DNA of 64,000 bases from Climacium dendroides. Lineage: Eukaryota > Streptophyta > Bryopsida > Hypnales > Climaciaceae. Positions within the stretch are counted from its first letter, which is position 1. The number at the start of each line of letters is the position of its first letter. The notes under the pieces are model-generated. The model was not told the DNA's origin, ran no database searches, and saw nothing but the letters and a program-made list of their open reading frames with translations. Where the stretch lies: positions 1,054,001 to 1,118,000 of the forward strand of contig CATNNA010000005.1 of the NCBI GenBank assembly GCA_950106755.1, read 5' to 3'. Positions 50,097-63,100 of this stretch are shown here, piece by piece. Position numbers and translations under genes: made by a program.

Positions 50097-52318
50097 AATC
50101 CTAATTATTTTGAACAATTGCAACTTGTGTGTTACGTTTTTGGACATGCTTGCACGTCAAACCGATATAATTTATTGGTTTGGGTTTTATTAAATACAGC
50201 ATGATTTTTAGAGTATTTGTTTTGAAATCCATTTCAAATGTCAAAGACAGTGTAGGAAAGCAATAGGCTGGTTTGTCTTAAAGTTAAGTTTTTCCATGAA
50301 TCCTAATTATTTTGAACAATTGCAACTTGTGTGTTATGTTCTTGGACATGCTTGCACGTCAAACCGATATAATTTATTGGTTTGGGTTTCATTAAATACA
50401 GCATGATTTCTAGAGTATTTGTTTTGAAATCCATTTCAAATGTCAAAGACAGTGTAGGAAAGCAATAGGCTAGTTTGTCTTAAAATTAAGTTTTTCCATG
50501 AATCCTAATTATTTTGAACAATTGCAACTTGTGTGTTACGTTTTTGGACATGCTTGCACGTCAAACCGATATAATTTATTGGTTTGGGTTTTATTAAATA
50601 CAGCATGATTTCTAGAGTATTTGTTTTGAAATCCATTTCAAATGAAAAAGACAGTGGACGAAAGCAATAGGCTGGTTTATCTTAAAGTTAAGTTTTTCCA
50701 TGAATCCTAATTATTTTGAACAATTGCAACTTGTGTGTTATGTTCTTGGACATGCTTGCACGTCAAACCGATATAATTTATTGGTTTGGGTTTCATTAAA
50801 TACAGCATGATTTCTAGAGTATTTGTTTTGAAATCCATTTCAAATGTCAAAGACAGTGTAGGAAAGCAATACGCTGGTTTGTCTTAAAGTTAAGTTTTTC
50901 CATGAATCCTAATTATTTTGAACAATTGCAACTTGTGTGTTATGTTCTTGGACATGCTTGCACGTCAAACCGATATAATTTATTGGTTTGGGTTTCATTA
51001 AATACAGCATGATTTCTAGAGTATTTGTTTTGAAATCCATTTCAAATGTCAAAGACAGTGTATGAAAGCAATAGGCTGGGTTGTCTTAAAGTTAAGTTTT
51101 TCCATGAATCCTAATTATTTTGAACAATTGCAACTTGTGTGTTATGTTCTTGGACATGCTTGCACGTCAAACCGATATAATTTATTGGTTTGGATTTTAT
51201 GAAATACAGCATGATTTCTAGAGTATTTGTTTTGAAATCCATTTCAAATGAAGAAGACAGTGGACGAAAGCAATAGGCTGGTTTGTCTTAAAAGTAAGTT
51301 TTTCCATGAATCCTAATTATTTTGAACAATTGCAACTTGTGTGTTACGTTTTTGGACATGCTTGCACGTCAAACCGATATAATTTATTGGTTTGGGTTGT
51401 ATTAAATACAGCATGATTTCTAGAGTATTTGTTTTGAAATCCATTTCAAATGTCAAAGACAGTGTATGAAAGCAATAGGCTAGTTTGTCTTCAAATTAAG
51501 TTTTTCCATGAATCCTAATTATTTTGAACAATTGCAACTTGTGTGTTACGTTTTTGGACATGCTTGCACGTCAAACCGATATAATTTATTGGTTTGGATT
51601 TTATTAAATACAGCATGATTTCTAGAGTATTTGTTTTGAAATCCATTTCAAACGAAGAAGACAGTGTAGGAAAGCAATAGGTTGGGTTGTCTTAAAATTA
51701 AGTTTTTCCATGAATCCTAATTATTTTGAACAATTGCAACTTGTGTGTTACGTTTCTGGACATGCTTGCACGTCAAACCGATATAGTTTATTGGTTTGGG
51801 TTTTATTAAATACAGCATGATTTCTAGAGTATTTGTTTTGAAATCCATTTCAAGTGAAGAAGACAGTGTACGAAAGCAATAGGCTGCGTTGTCTTAAAGT
51901 TAAGTTTTTCCATGAATCCTAATTATTTTGAACAATTGCAACTTGTGTGTTATGTTTTTGGACATGCTTGCACGTCAAACCGATATAATTTATTGGTTTG
52001 GATTTTATTAAATACAGCATGATTTCTAGAGTATTTGTTTTGAAATCCATTTCAAATGTCAAAGACAGTGTATGAAAGCAATAGGCTGGTTTGTCTTAAA
52101 ATTAAGTTTTTCCATGAATCCTAATTATTTTGAACAATTGCAACTTGTGTGTTACGTTTTTGGACATGCTTGCACGTCAAACCGATATAGTTTATTGGTT
52201 TGGGTTTTATTAAATACAGCATGATTTCTAGAGTATTTGTTTTGAAATCTATTTCAAACGAAGAAGACAGTGTAGGAAAGCAATAGGCTGGGTTGTCTTA
52301 AAATTAAGTTTTTCCATG
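50097..52318. repeat. HOR unit of about 10 monomers, first copy
   Basis: Copies 249-259. The pattern resembles the middle of the gctcgc family but lacks the gctcgc monomer. Marks are ggtttatc in copy 251, ttttatgaaat in copy 254 (51199), gttgtatt and cttcaaatt in copy 255, and gctgcg in copy 257. This stretch is rich in private changes (tgaaaaag, aatacgctgg, aaaagtaag, aggttggg, aaatctattt), so it looks less well homogenised than its neighbours. Confidence 0.72.
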
Positions 52319-54136
52319 AATCCTAATTATTTTGAACAATTGCAACTTGTGTGTTACGTTTTTGGACATGCTTGCACGTCAAACCGATATAATTTATTGG
52401 TTTGGGTTTTATTAAATACAGCATGATTTCTAGAGTATTTGTTTTGAAATCCATTTCAAATGTCAAAGACAGTGTAGGAAAGCAATAGGCTGGTTTGTCT
52501 TAAAGTTAAGTTTTTCCATGAATCCTAATTATTTTGAACAATTGCAACTTGTGTGTTATGTTCTTGGACATGCTTGCACGTCAAACCGATATAATTTATT
52601 GGTTTGGGTTTTATTAAATACAGCATGATTTCTAGAGTATTTGTTTTGAAATCCATTTCAAATGAAGAAGACAGTGGACGAAAGCAATAGGGTGGTTTAT
52701 CTTACAGTTAAGTTTTTCCATGAATCCTAATTATTTTGAACAATTGCAACTTGTGTGTTATGTTCTTGGACATGCTTGCACGTCAAACCGATATAATTTA
52801 TTGGTTTGGGTTTCATTAAATACAGCATGATTTCTAGAGTATTTGTTTTGAAATCCATTTCAAATGTCAAAGACAGTGTAGGAAAGCAATAGGCTGGTTT
52901 GTCTTAAAGTTAAGTTTTTCCATGAATCCTAATTATTTTGAACAATTGCAACTTGTGTGTTATGTTCTTGGACATGCTTGCACGTCAAACCGATATAATT
53001 TATTGGTTTGGGTTTCATTAAATACAGCATGATTTCTAGAGTATTTGTTTTGAAATCCATTTCAAATGTCAAAGACAGTGTATGAAAGCAATAGGCTGGG
53101 TTGTCTTAAAGTTAAGTTTTTCCATGAATCCTAATTATTTTGAACAATTGCAACTTGTGTGTTATGTTCTTGGACATGCTTGCACGTCAAACCGATATAA
53201 TTTATTGGTTTGGATTTTATGAAATACAGCATGATTTCTAGAGTATTTGTTTTGAAATCCATTTCAAATGAAGAAGACAGTGGAGGAAAGCAATAGGCTA
53301 GTTTGTCTTAAAATTAAGTTTTTCCATGAATCCTAATTATTTTGAACAATTGCAACTTGTGTGTTACGTTTTTGGACATGCTTGCACGTCAAACCGATAT
53401 AATTTATTGGTTTGGGTTTTATTAAATACAGCATGATTTCTAGAGTATTTGTTTTGAAATCCATTTCAAATGTCAAAGACAGTGTAGGAAAGCAATAGGC
53501 TAGTTTGTCTTAAAATTAAGTTTTTCCATGAATCCTAATTATTTTGAACAATTGCAACTTGTGTGTTACGTTTTTGGACATGCTTGCACGTCAAACCGAT
53601 ATAATTTATTGGTTTGGGTTTTATTAAATACAGCATGATTTCTAGAGTATTTGTTTTGAAATCCATTTCAAATGAAGAAGACAGTGGACGAAAGCAATAG
53701 GCTGGTTTGTCTTAAAATTAAGTTTTTCCATGAATCCTAATTATTTTGAACAATTGCAACTTGTGTGTTACGTTTTTGGACATGCTTGCACGTCAAACCG
53801 ATATAGTTTATTGGTTTGGGTTTTATTAAATACAGCATGATTTCTAGAGTATTTGTTTTGAAATCCATTTCAAACGAAGAAGACAGTGTACGAAAGCAAT
53901 AGGCTGCGTTGTCTTAAAGTTAAGTTTTTCCATGAATCCTAATTATTTTGAACAATTGCAACTTGTGTGTTATGTTTTTGGACATGCTTGCACGTCAAAC
54001 CGATATAGTTTATTGGTTTGGGGTTTATTAAATACAGCATGATTTCTAGAGTATTTGTTTTGAAATCCATTTCAAGTGAAGAAGACAGTGTACGAAAGCA
54101 ATAGGCTGCGTTGTCTTAAAGTTAAGTTTTTCCATG
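52319..54136. repeat. HOR unit of about 10 monomers, second copy
   Basis: Copies 260-268. The ttttatgaaat mark returns at 53219, exactly 2020 bases after the first. Copies 262-264 match 252-254. Copy 261 appears to be a fusion of copies 250 and 251, which shortens the unit by one monomer. The last monomers (aaacgaag with gctgcg, then ggggttt with aagtgaagaag) are the same as the end of the 20-mer that follows, so the border at 54136 is a convention. Confidence 0.7.
52521..52722. repeat. Hybrid monomer (copy 261), in register
   Basis: The left half (ttcttgg) is the type of copy 250, and the right half (tgaagaag, gtggacg, ggtttatc) is the type of copy 251. The unit to which it belongs is one monomer shorter than its partner. 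This fits an in-register crossover between adjacent monomer types, with the exchange somewhere in the uniform core. It also carries private changes (gggtggtttatc, cttacagtt). Confidence 0.6.
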
Positions 54137-57100
54137 AATCCTAATTATTTTGAACAATTGCAACTTTTGTGTTATGTTTTTGGACATGCTTGCACGTCAA
54201 ACCGATATAATTTATTGGTTTGGATTTTATTAAATACAGCATGATTTCTAGAGTATTTGTTTTGAAATCCATTTCAAATGTCAAAGACAGTGTATGAAAG
54301 CAATAGGCTGGTTTGTCTTAAAAGTAAGTTTTTCCATGAATCCTAATTATTTTGAACAATTGCAACTTGTGTGTTACGTTTTTGGACATGCTTGCACGTC
54401 AAACCGATATAGTTTATTGGTTTGGGTTTTATTAAATACAGCATGATTTCTAGAGTATTTGTTTTGAAATCCATTTCAAACGAAGAAGACAGTGTAGGAA
54501 AGCAATAGGCTGGGTTGTCTTAAAATTAAGTTTTTCCATGAATCCTAATTATTTTGAACAATTGCAACTTGTGTGTTACGTTTTTGGACATGCTTGCACG
54601 TCAAACCGATATAATTTATTGCTTTGGGTTTTATTAAATACAGCATGATTTCTAGAGTATTTGTTTTGAAATCCATTTCAAATGTCAAAGACAGTGTAGG
54701 AAAGCAATAGGCTGGTTTGTCTTAAAGTTAAGTTTTTCCATGAATCCTAATTATTTTGAACAATTGCAACTTGTGTGTTATGTTCTTGGACATGCTTGCA
54801 CGTCAAACCGATATAATTTATTGGTTTGGGTTTCATTAAATACAGCATGATTTCTAGAGTATTTGTTTTGAAATCCATTTCAAATGTCAAAGACAGTGTA
54901 GGAAAGCAATAGGCTAGTTTGTCTTAAAATTAAGTTTTTCCATGAATCCTAATTATTTTGAACAATTGCAACTTGTGTGTTACGTTTTTGGACATGCTTG
55001 CAAGTCAAACCGATATAATTTATTGGTTTGGGTTTTATTAAATACAGCATGATTTCTAGAGTATTTGTTTTGAAATCCATTTCAAATGAAGAAGACAGTG
55101 GACGAAAGCAATAGGCTGGTTTATCTTAAAGTTAAGTTTTTCCATGAATCCTAATTATTTTGAACAATTGCAACTTGTGTGTTATGTTCTTGGACATGCT
55201 TGCACGTCAAACCGATATAATTTATTGGTTTGGGTTTCATTAAATACAGCATGATTTCTAGAGTATTTGTTTTGAAATCCATTTCAAATGTCAAAGACAG
55301 TGTAGGAAAGCAATAGGCTGGTTTGTCTTAAAGTTAAGTTTTTCCATGAATCCTAATTATTTTGAACAATTGCAACTTGTGTGTTACGTTTCTGGACATG
55401 CTTGCACGTCAAACCGATATAGTTTATTGGTTTGGGTTTTATTAAATACAGCATGATTTCTAGAGTATTTGTTTTGAAATCCATTTCAAGTGAGGAAGAC
55501 AGTGTACGAAAGCAATAGGCTGCGTTGTCTTAAAGTTAATTTTTTCCATGAATCCTAATTATTTTGAACAATTGCAACTTGTGTGTTACGTTTTTGGACA
55601 TGCTTGCACGTCAAACCGATATAATTTATTGGTTTGGGTTTTATTAAATACAGCATGATTTCTAGAGTATTTGTTTTGAAATCCATTTCAAATGAAGAAA
55701 ACAGTGGACGAAAGCAATAGGCTGGTTTATCTTAAAGTTAAGTTTTTCCATGAATCCTAATTATTTTGAACAATTGCAACTTGTGTGTTATGTTCTTGGA
55801 CATGCTTGCACGTCAAACCGATATAATTTATTGGTTTGGGTTTCATTAAATACAGCATGATTTCTAGAGTATTTGTTTTGAAATCCATTTCAAATGTCAA
55901 AGACAGTGTAGGAAAGCAATAGGCTGGTTTGTCTTAAAGTTAAGTTTTTCCATGAATCCTAATTATTTTGAACAATTGCAACTTGTGTGTTATGTTCTTG
56001 GACATGCTTGCACGTCAAACCGATATAATTTATTGGTTTGGGTTTCATTAAATACAGCATGATTTCTAGAGTATTTGTTTTGAAATCCATTTCAAATGTC
56101 AAAGACAGTGTAGGAAAGCAATAGGCTAGTTTGTCTTAAAATTAAGTTTTTCCATGAATCCTAATTATTTTGAACAATTGCAACTTGTGTGTTACGTTTT
56201 TGGACATGCTTGCACGTCAAACCGATATAATTTATTGGTTTGGGTTTTATTAAATACAGCATGATTTCTAGAGTATTTGTTTTGAAATCCATTTCAAATG
56301 AAGAAAACAGTGGACGAAAGCAATAGGCTGGTTTATCTTAAAGTTAAGTTTTTCCATGAATCCTAATTATTTTGAACAATTGCAACTTGTGTGTTATGTT
56401 CTTGGACATGCTTGCACGTCAAACCGATATAATTTATTGGTTTGGGTTTCATTAAATACAGCATGATTTCTAGAGTATTTGTTTTGAAATCCATTTCAAA
56501 TGTCAAAGACAGTGTAGGAAAGCAATAGGCTGGTTTGTCTTAAAGTTAAGTTTTTCCATGAATCCTAATTATTTTGAACAATTGCAACTTGTGTGTTACG
56601 TTTCTGGACATGCTTGCACGTCAAACCGATATAGTTTATTGGTTTGGGTTTTATTAAATACAGCATGATTTCTAGAGTATTTGTTTTGAAATCCATTTCA
56701 AGTGAGGAAGACAGTGTACGAAAGCAATAGGCTGCGTTGTCTTAAAGTTAATTTTTTCCATGAATCCTAATTATTTTGAACAATTGCAACTTGTGTGTTA
56801 CGTTTTTGGACATGCTTGCACGTCAAACCGATATAGTTTATTGGTTTGGGTTTTATTAAATACAGCATGATTTCTAGAGTATTTGTTTTGAAATCCATTT
56901 CAAATGTCAAAGACAGTGTATGAAAGCAATAGGCTGGTTTGTCTTAAAATTAAGTTTTTCCATGAATCCTAATTATTTTGAACAATTGCAACTTGTGTGT
57001 TACGTTTTTGGACATGCTTGCACGTCAAACCGATATAATTTATTGGTTTGGATTTTATTAAATACAGCATGATTTCTAGAGTATTTGTTTTGAAATCCAT

Positions 57101-58176
57101 TTCAAATGTCAAAGACAGTGTAGGAAAGCAATAGGCTGGTTTGTCTTAAAGTTAAGTTTTTCCATGAATCCTAATTATTTTGAACAATTGCAACTTGTGT
57201 GTTATGTTTTTGGACATGCTTGCACGTCAAACCGATATAATTTATTGGTTTGGGTTTTATTAAATACAGCATGATTTCTAGAGTATTTGTTTTGAAATCC
57301 ATTTCAAATGAAGAAGACAGTGTAGGAAAGCAATAGGCTGGTTTGTCTTAAAATTAAGTTTTTCCATGAATCCTAATTATTTTGAACAATTGCAACTTGT
57401 GTGTTACGTTTCTGGACATGCTTGCACGTCAAACCGATATAGTTTATTGGTTTGGGTTTTATTAAATACAGCATGATTTCTAGAGTATTTGTTTTGAAAT
57501 CCATTTCAAGTGAAGAAGACAGTGTACGAAAGCAATAGGCTGCGTTGTCTTAAAGTTAAGTTTTTCCATGAATCCTAATTATTTTGAACAATTGCAACTT
57601 GTGTGTTACGTTTTTGGACATGCTTGCACGTCAAACCGATATAATTTATTGGTTTGGATTTTATTAAATACAGCATGATTTCTAGAGTATTTGTTTTGAA
57701 ATCCATTTCAAATTTCAAAGACAGTGTATGAAAACAATAGGCTGGTTTGTCTTAAAATTAAGTTTTTCCATGAATCCTAATTATTTTGAACAATTGCAAC
57801 TTGTGTGTTACGTTTTTGGACATGCTTGCACGTCAAACCGATATAGTTTATTGGTTTGGGTTTTATTAAATACAGCATGATTTCTAGAGTATTTGTTTTG
57901 AAATCCATTTCAAACGAAGAAGACAGTGTACGAAAGCAATAGGCTGCGTTGTCTTAAAGTTAAGTTTTTCCATGAATCCTAATTATTTTGAACAATTGCA
58001 ACTTGTGTGTTATGTTTTTGGACATGCTTGCACGTCAAACCGATATAGTTTATTGGTTTGGGGTTTATTAAATACAGCATGATTTCTAGAGTATTTGTTT
58101 TGAAATCCATTTCAAGTGAAGAAGACAGTGTACGAAAGCAATAGGCTGCGTTGTCTTAAAGTTAAGTTTTTCCATG
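54137..58176. repeat. HOR unit of 20 monomers, copy 1
   Basis: Copies 269-288. Marks are caacttttg (54161), gctttggg (54621), gcaagtcaa (near 55001), aagtgaggaag with aattttttcc (copies 275 and 281), tgaagaaaac (copies 276 and 279), aatttcaaag with aaaacaatagg (copy 286), and ggggttt in copy 288 (58061). Inside the unit, the stretch from the aagtgaggaag monomer to the next one is a short local amplification: copies 279-281 repeat types already present in 273-278. Confidence 0.84.
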
Positions 58177-60195
58177 AATCCTAATTATTTTGAACAATTG
58201 CAACTTTTGTGTTATGTTTTTGGACATGCTTGCACGTCAAACCGATATAATTTATTGGTTTGGATTTTATTAAATACAGCATGATTTCTAGAGTATTTGT
58301 TTTGAAATCCATTTCAAATGTCAAAGACAGTGTATGAAAGCAATAGGCTGGTTTGTCTTAAAAGTAAGTTTTTCCATGAATCCTAATTATTTTGAACAAT
58401 TGCAACTTGTGTGTTACGTTTTTGGACATGCTTGCACGTCAAACCGATATAGTTTATTGGTTTGGGTTTTATTAAATACAGCATGATTTCTAGAGTATTT
58501 GTTTTGAAATCCATTTCAAACGAAGAAGACAGTGTAGGAAAGCAATAGGCTGGGTTGTCTTAAAATTAAGTTTTTCCATGAATCCTAATTATTTTGAACA
58601 ATTGCAACTTGTGTGTTACGTTTTTGGACATGCTTGCACGTCAAACCGATATAATTTATTGCTTTGGGTTTTATTAAATACAGCATGATTTCTAGAGTAT
58701 TTGTTTTGAAATCCATTTCAAATGTCAAAGACAGTGTAGGAAAGCAATAGGCTGGTTTGTCTTAAAGTTAAGTTTTTCCATGAATCCTAATTATTTTGAA
58801 CAATTGCAACTTGTGTGTTATGTTCTTGGACATGCTTGCACGTCAAACCGATATAATTTATTGGTTTGGGTTTCATTAAATACAGCATGATTTCTAGAGT
58901 ATTTGTTTTGAAATCCATTTCAAATGTCAAAGACAGTGTAGGAAAGCAATAGGCTAGTTTGTCTTAAAATTAAGTTTTTCCATGAATCCTAATTATTTTG
59001 AACAATTGCAACTTGTGTGTTACGTTTTTGGACATGCTTGCAAGTCAAACCGATATAATTTATTGGTTTGGGTTTTATTAAATACAGCATGATTTCTAGA
59101 GTATTTGTTTTGAAATCCATTTCAAATGAAGAAGACAGTGGACGAAAGCAATAGGCTGGTTTATCTTAAAGTTAAGTTTTTCCATGAATCCTAATTATTT
59201 TGAACAATTGCAACTTGTGTGTTATGTTCTTGGACATGCTTGCACGTCAAACCGATATAATTTATTGGTTTGGGTTTCATTAAATACAGCATGATTTCTA
59301 GAGTATTTGTTTTGAAATCCATTTCAAATGTCAAAGACAGTGTAGGAAAGCAATAGGCTGGTTTGTCTTAAAGTTAAGTTTTTCCATGAATCCTAATTAT
59401 TTTGAACAATTGCAACTTGTGTGTTACGTTTCTGGACATGCTTGCACGTCAAACCGATATAGTTTATTGGTTTGGGTTTTATTAAATACAGCATGATTTC
59501 TAGAGTATTTGTTTTGAAATCCATTTCAAGTGAGGAAGACAGTGTACGAAAGCAATAGGCTGCGTTGTCTTAAAGTTAATTTTTTCCATGAATCCTAATT
59601 ATTTTGAACAATTGCAACTTGTGTGTTACGTTTTTGGACATGCTTGCACGTCAAACCGATATAATTTATTGGTTTGGGTTTTATTAAATACAGCATGATT
59701 TCTAGAGTATTTGTTTTGAAATCCATTTCAAATGAAGAAAACAGTGGACGAAAGCAATAGGCTGGTTTATCTTAAAGTTAAGTTTTTCCATGAATCCTAA
59801 TTATTTTGAACAATTGCAACTTGTGTGTTATGTTCTTGGACATGCTTGCACGTCAAACCGATATAATTTATTGGTTTGGGTTTCATTAAATACAGCATGA
59901 TTTCTAGAGTATTTGTTTTGAAATCCATTTCAAATGTCAAAGACAGTGTAGGAAAGCAATAGGCTGGTTTGTCTTAAAGTTAAGTTTTTCCATGAATCCT
60001 AATTATTTTGAACAATTGCAACTTGTGTGTTATGTTCTTGGACATGCTTGCACGTCAAACCGATATAATTATTGGTTTGGGTTTTATTAAATACAGCATG
60101 ATTTCTAGAGTATTTGTTTTGAAATCCATTTCAAGTGAAGAAGACAGTGTACGAAAGCAATAGGCTGCGTTGTCTTAAAGTTAAGTTTTTCCATG
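58177..60195. repeat. HOR unit of 20 monomers, truncated copy 2 (10 monomers)
   Basis: Copies 289-298. The first nine follow copies 269-277 at an offset of exactly 4040 bases (caacttttg at 58201, gctttggg at 58661, gcaagtcaa near 59041). The tenth (59995-60195) is a 201-base hybrid monomer, after which the pattern restarts from the beginning of the unit. Ten monomers of the 20-mer are therefore missing, and the deletion junction lies inside the hybrid. Confidence 0.84.
59995..60195. repeat. Single-base-short hybrid monomer (201 bp)
   Basis: This is the only copy that changes the register. One t is missing from the taattta run after position 60070. The left part (ttcttgg, caaaccgatataa) matches the monomer expected here, copy 278. 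The right part (aagtgaagaag, gtacg, gctgcg) is the type of a monomer ten places further on (copy 288), although the ggggttt mark of copy 288 is absent. The change of type falls at or just after the missing base. The likeliest reading is a deletion between two monomers about ten repeats apart that lost one base at the joint; an independent slip in the T run is also possible. Confidence 0.82.
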
Positions 60196-63100
60196 AATCC
60201 TAATTATTTTGAACAATTGCAACTTTTGTGTTATGTTTTTGGACATGCTTGCACGTCAAACCGATATAATTTATTGGTTTGGATTTTATTAAATACAGCA
60301 TGATTTCTAGAGTATTTGTTTTGAAATCCATTTCAAATGTCAAAGACAGTGTATGAAAGCAATAGGCTGGTTTGTCTTAAAAGTAAGTTTTTCCATGAAT
60401 CCTAATTATTTTGAACAATTGCAACTTGTGTGTTACGTTTTTGGACATGCTTGCACGTCAAACCGATATAGTTTATTGGTTTGGGTTTTATTAAATACAG
60501 CATGATTTCTAGAGTATTTGTTTTGAAATCCATTTCAAACGAAGAAGACAGTGTAGGAAAGCAATAGGCTGGGTTGTCTTAAAATTAAGTTTTTCCATGA
60601 ATCCTAATTATTTTGAACAATTGCAACTTGTGTGTTACGTTTTTGGACATGCTTGCACGTCAAACCGATATAATTTATTGCTTTGGGTTTTATTAAATAC
60701 AGCATGATTTCTAGAGTATTTGTTTTGAAATCCATTTCAAATGTCAAAGACAGTGTAGGAAAGCAATAGGCTGGTTTGTCTTAAAGTTAAGTTTTTCCAT
60801 GAATCCTAATTATTTTGAACAATTGCAACTTGTGTGTTATGTTCTTGGACATGCTTGCACGTCAAACCGATATAATTTATTGGTTTGGGTTTTATTAAAT
60901 ACAGCATGATTTCTAGAGTATTTGTTTTGAAATCCATTTCAAATGTCAAAGACAGTGTAGGAAAGCAATAGGCTAGTTTGTCTTAAAATTAAGTTTTTCC
61001 ATGAATCCTAATTATTTTGAACAATTGCAACTTGTGTGTTACGTTTTTGGACATGCTTGCAAGTCAAACCGATATAATTTATTGGTTTGGGTTTTATTAA
61101 ATACAGCATGATTTCTAGAGTATTTGTTTTGAAATCCATTTCAAATGAAGAAGACAGTGGACGAAAGCAATAGGCTGGTTTATCTTAAAGTTAAGTTTTT
61201 CCATGAATCCTAATTATTTTGAACAATTGCAACTTGTGTGTTATGTTCTTGGACATGCTTGCACGTCAAACCGATATAATTTATTGGTTTGGGTTTCATT
61301 AAATACAGCATGATTTCTAGAGTATTTGTTTTGAAATCCATTTCAAATGTCAAAGACAGTGTAGGAAAGCAATAGGCTGGTTTGTCTTAAAGTTAAGTTT
61401 TTCCATGAATCCTAATTATTTTGAACAATTGCAACTTGTGTGTTACGTTTTTGGACATGCTTGCACGTCAAACCGATATAGTTTATTGGTTTGGGTTTTA
61501 TTAAATACAGCATGATTTCTAGAGTATTTGTTTTGAAATCCATTTCAAGTGAGGAAGACAGTGTACGAAAGCAATAGGCTGCGTTGTCTTAAAGTTAATT
61601 TTTTCCATGAATCCTAATTATTTTGAACAATTGCAACTTGTGTGTTACGTTTTTGGACATGCTTGCACGTCAAACCGATATAATTTATTGGTTTGGGTTT
61701 TATTAAATACAGCATGATTTCTAGAGTATTTGTTTTGAAATCCATTTCAAATGAAGAAAACAGTGGACGAAAGCAATAGGCTGGTTTATCTTAAAGTTAA
61801 GTTTTTCCATGAATCCTAATTATTTTGAACAATTGCAACTTGTGTGTTATGTTCTTGGACATGCTTGCACGTCAAACCGATATAATTTATTGGTTTGGGT
61901 TTCATTAAATATAGCATGATTTCTAGAGTATTTGTTTTGAAATCCATTTCAAATGTCAAAGACAGTGTAGGAAAGCAATAGGCTGGTTTGTCTTAAAGTT
62001 AAGTTTTTCCATGAATCCTAATTATTTTGAACAATTGCAACTTGTGTGTTATGTTCTTGGACATGCTTGCACGTCAAACCGATATAATTTATTGGTTTGG
62101 GTTTCATTAAATACAGCATGATTTCTAGAGTATTTGTTTTGAAATCCATTTCAAATGTCAAAGACAGTGTAGGAAAGCAATAGGCTAGTTTGTCTTAAAA
62201 TTAAGTTTTTCCATGAATCCTAATTATTTTGAACAATTGCAACTTGTGTGTTACGTTTTTGGACATGCTTGCACGTCAAACCGATATAATTTATTGGTTT
62301 GGGTTTTATTAAATACAGCATGATTTCTAGAGTATTTGTTTTGAAATCCATTTCAAATGAAGAAAACAGTGGACGAAAGCAATAGGCTGGTTTATCTTAA
62401 AGTTAAGTTTTTCCATGAATCCTAATTATTTTGAACAATTGCAACTTGTGTGTTATGTTCTTGGACATGCTTGCACGTCAAACCGATATAATTTATTGGT
62501 TTGGGTTTCATTAAATACAGCATGATTTCTAGAGTATTTGTTTTGAAATCCATTTCAAATGTCAAAGACAGTGTAGGAAAGCAATAGGCTGGTTTGTCTT
62601 AAAGTTAAGTTTTTCCATGAATCCTAATTATTTTGAACAATTGCAACTTGTGTGTTACGTTTCTGGACATGCTTGCACGTCAAACCGATATAGTTTATTG
62701 GTTTGGGTTTTATTAAATACAGCATGATTTCTAGAGTATTTGTTTTGAAATCCATTTCAAGTGAGGAAGACAGTGTACGAAAGCAATAGGCTGCGTTGTC
62801 TTAAAGTTAATTTTTTCCATGAATCCTAATTATTTTGAACAATTGCAACTTGTGTGTTACGTTTTTGGACATGCTTGCACGTCAAACCGATATAGTTTAT
62901 TGGTTTGGGTTTTATTAAATACAGCATGATTTCTAGAGTATTTGTTTTGAAATCCATTTCAAATGTCAAAGACAGTGTATGAAAGCAATAGGCTGGTTTG
63001 TCTTAAAATTAAGTTTTTCCATGAATCCTAATTATTTTGAACAATTGCAACTTGTGTGTTACGTTTTTGGACATGCTTGCACGTCAAACCGATATAATTT

